From Myxococcales bacterium (lineage in GTDB: Bacteria > Myxococcota_A > Bradymonadia > UBA7976 > UBA1532): a stretch of 64,000 nucleotides of DNA. Both the position numbers and the translations under genes were made by a program. Shown here in pieces: positions 63,247 to 64,000 of the stretch. The stretch covers positions 266,962 to 330,961 of the forward strand of contig PCCS01000001.1 of assembly GCA_002731825.1 (NCBI GenBank), written 5' to 3'. The notes beneath the pieces are model-generated. The model ran no database searches. It was not told where the DNA came from and was given only the letters and a program-made list of their open reading frames with translations. How positions within the stretch are numbered: position 1 is the first letter of the stretch; every line of letters starts with the position of its first letter.

Positions 63247-64000
63247 CTAGCTCCGTTCGTGCGGCCATCTCCAAACCAATGTCTTTTGATTTGGGGGCCC
63301 TGCACACGGGAAGTCAACCGCAGGCGGACACACTCTTTCTAATTGTAGACCTGGTGCGCCTTTCTGGACCAACCTTGCAAACTGTAGTGGTTTGAGACCG
63401 CGGTGATTGGTCGACGTCCAAAGTCGTCCATTCGGTGCGAGTAGCTCAGTTGCGAGCCGAACCAATTCTGGGTAGTCATGGCGAGCCGACCACCGTTTTT
63501 TCTTAGAGCCAACACTTGTGCTGGGTGGATCAAGAATTATAAGATCGAAACGGTCACCGCGCTTTGCCAATTTGGGTAGCCATTGGAAAACGTCTCCGTA
63601 GATCCAGTCGTGTCGGTCGGTATTAATGCCCAAATGGGCCATTTGTTCGGGGATAAAGCCCGTCCAGAATTTTGATAGATCGATGCTCACTGTCTCGGCG
63701 CCGCCGACTGCAGCCGCGATGCTGAAAGCGCCTGCATGTCCAAAGGTGTTCAATACACGCATTCCTTTTGCATTTTCCGCGAGCCAAGCCCGCTGAGGGC
63801 GCTGATCAAGGAAGAGTCCTGTCGATAGTTGACGTCCTAGAGTGACACAGTAAGGGACGCCATGTTCCATAACTTGGATGGTTGTCGGTGCAGGAGAGCC
63901 GCTGATCAAGGTCGGCTTGGCTTGGCCGCCGTGAGATCTGTCTTTTCTACCCTGAGTCAGATAGACACCTTTTGATTGACCTAAAGAACCCGGCTTGGCA
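63247..64000 (-). CDS. RlmI-like class I rRNA methyltransferase, N-terminus beyond window
   Basis: SAM-dependent rRNA (cytosine-C5) methyltransferase-like protein. The visible part has LSTGLFLDQRPQRAWL, VLNTFGHAGAFSIAAAVGGA (SAM loop), the catalytic-type DLIILDPPS and GRLWTSTNHRGL. The frame stays open to base 64000, so the true start lies outside; the TTG at 63909 is inside the gene. It is probably the first visible gene of the operon, 15 nt upstream of the TPR gene. Confidence 0.88.
   Translation of the reverse strand, partial: AKPGSLGQSKGVYLTQGRKDRSHGGQAKPTLISGSPAPTTIQVMEHGVPYCVTLGRQLSTGLFLDQRPQRAWLAENAKGMRVLNTFGHAGAFSIAAAVGGAETVSIDLSKFWTGFIPEQMAHLGINTDRHDWIYGDVFQWLPKLAKRGDRFDLIILDPPSTSVGSKKKRWSARHDYPELVRLATELLAPNGRLWTSTNHRGLKPLQFARLVQKGAPGLQLERVCPPAVDFPCAGPPNQKTLVWRWPHERS

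Noticed and set aside
1-64000. tRNA, rRNA, CRISPR, transposase or prophage genes
   Set aside because: No T-loop-like GTTCGAATC with tRNA arms, no repeat-spacer array and no transposase or phage protein was seen.

Overview
The window is a gene-dense bacterial chromosome segment of moderate G+C. I see no tRNA, rRNA, CRISPR array, insertion sequence or prophage in it. The style points to a relative of the Myxococcota or former Deltaproteobacteria: an S/T kinase with the HRDVSPPN catalytic loop, PEGA, AsmA-like, Asp-box, MopE-type and thrombospondin-3 modules, many Cys- or Asp-rich secreted lipoproteins, and an Rsm22-type methyltransferase. This placement is inference from gene content only. The genome is compact: many same-strand neighbours share ATGA, GTGA or TAATG junctions, and convergent genes share stop codons.

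Layout. 1-8.3 kb is housekeeping: tsf (cut by the window edge), rpsB, a plant-type glutamate-cysteine ligase, an outer-membrane protein pair, recA with a palindromic promoter, a catalytically degenerate ThpR-like gene and cinA. 8.5-20.6 kb holds envelope and signalling genes: a PEGA membrane protein, lipoproteins, an OmpA/TSP3 protein, an AsmA-like/GT51 transglycosylase fusion, an O-antigen ligase-like protein, a tail-anchored S/T kinase and the PpsR-type kinase-pyrophosphorylase. 20.7-29.4 kb is the accessory surface region: two tandem Ser-rich paralogous lipoproteins, a Cys-rich modular lipoprotein and an Asp-box propeller protein. The last leads into a smaller protein that repeats its C-terminal domain, then greB.

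30.5-38.7 kb holds a GAF protein, DusB, a Cys-rich lipoprotein, a two-domain fused HCCA-isomerase-like protein, a DegT aminotransferase, a Tex-like protein without room for the HhH module, and small envelope proteins. 38.7-45.8 kb is one minus-strand operon: ABC ATPase, fused GldF-GldG-like permease, DUF4340 protein, gluQ and an MscS channel. 46-56 kb again holds surface genes: a 1183-residue Asp-rich repeat lipoprotein, a second Asp-box lipoprotein, an IF2N/coiled-coil/Cys protein, cysK and an extensin-C (LAS-like) lipoprotein. 56.5-64 kb holds an AI-2E family permease and HtrA-like protease pair, then a tightly overlapping minus-strand operon: an RlmI-like methyltransferase cut by the window edge, a TPR protein, an Rsm22-like methyltransferase and two lipoproteins.

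The strongest candidates for something undescribed are the tandem Ser-rich lipoproteins at 20.75-24.53 kb, whose C-terminal halves resemble the layout of aerolysin/ETX-MTX2 beta-pore formers (a hypothesis), and the propeller/duplicated-domain pair at 27.27-30.06 kb.
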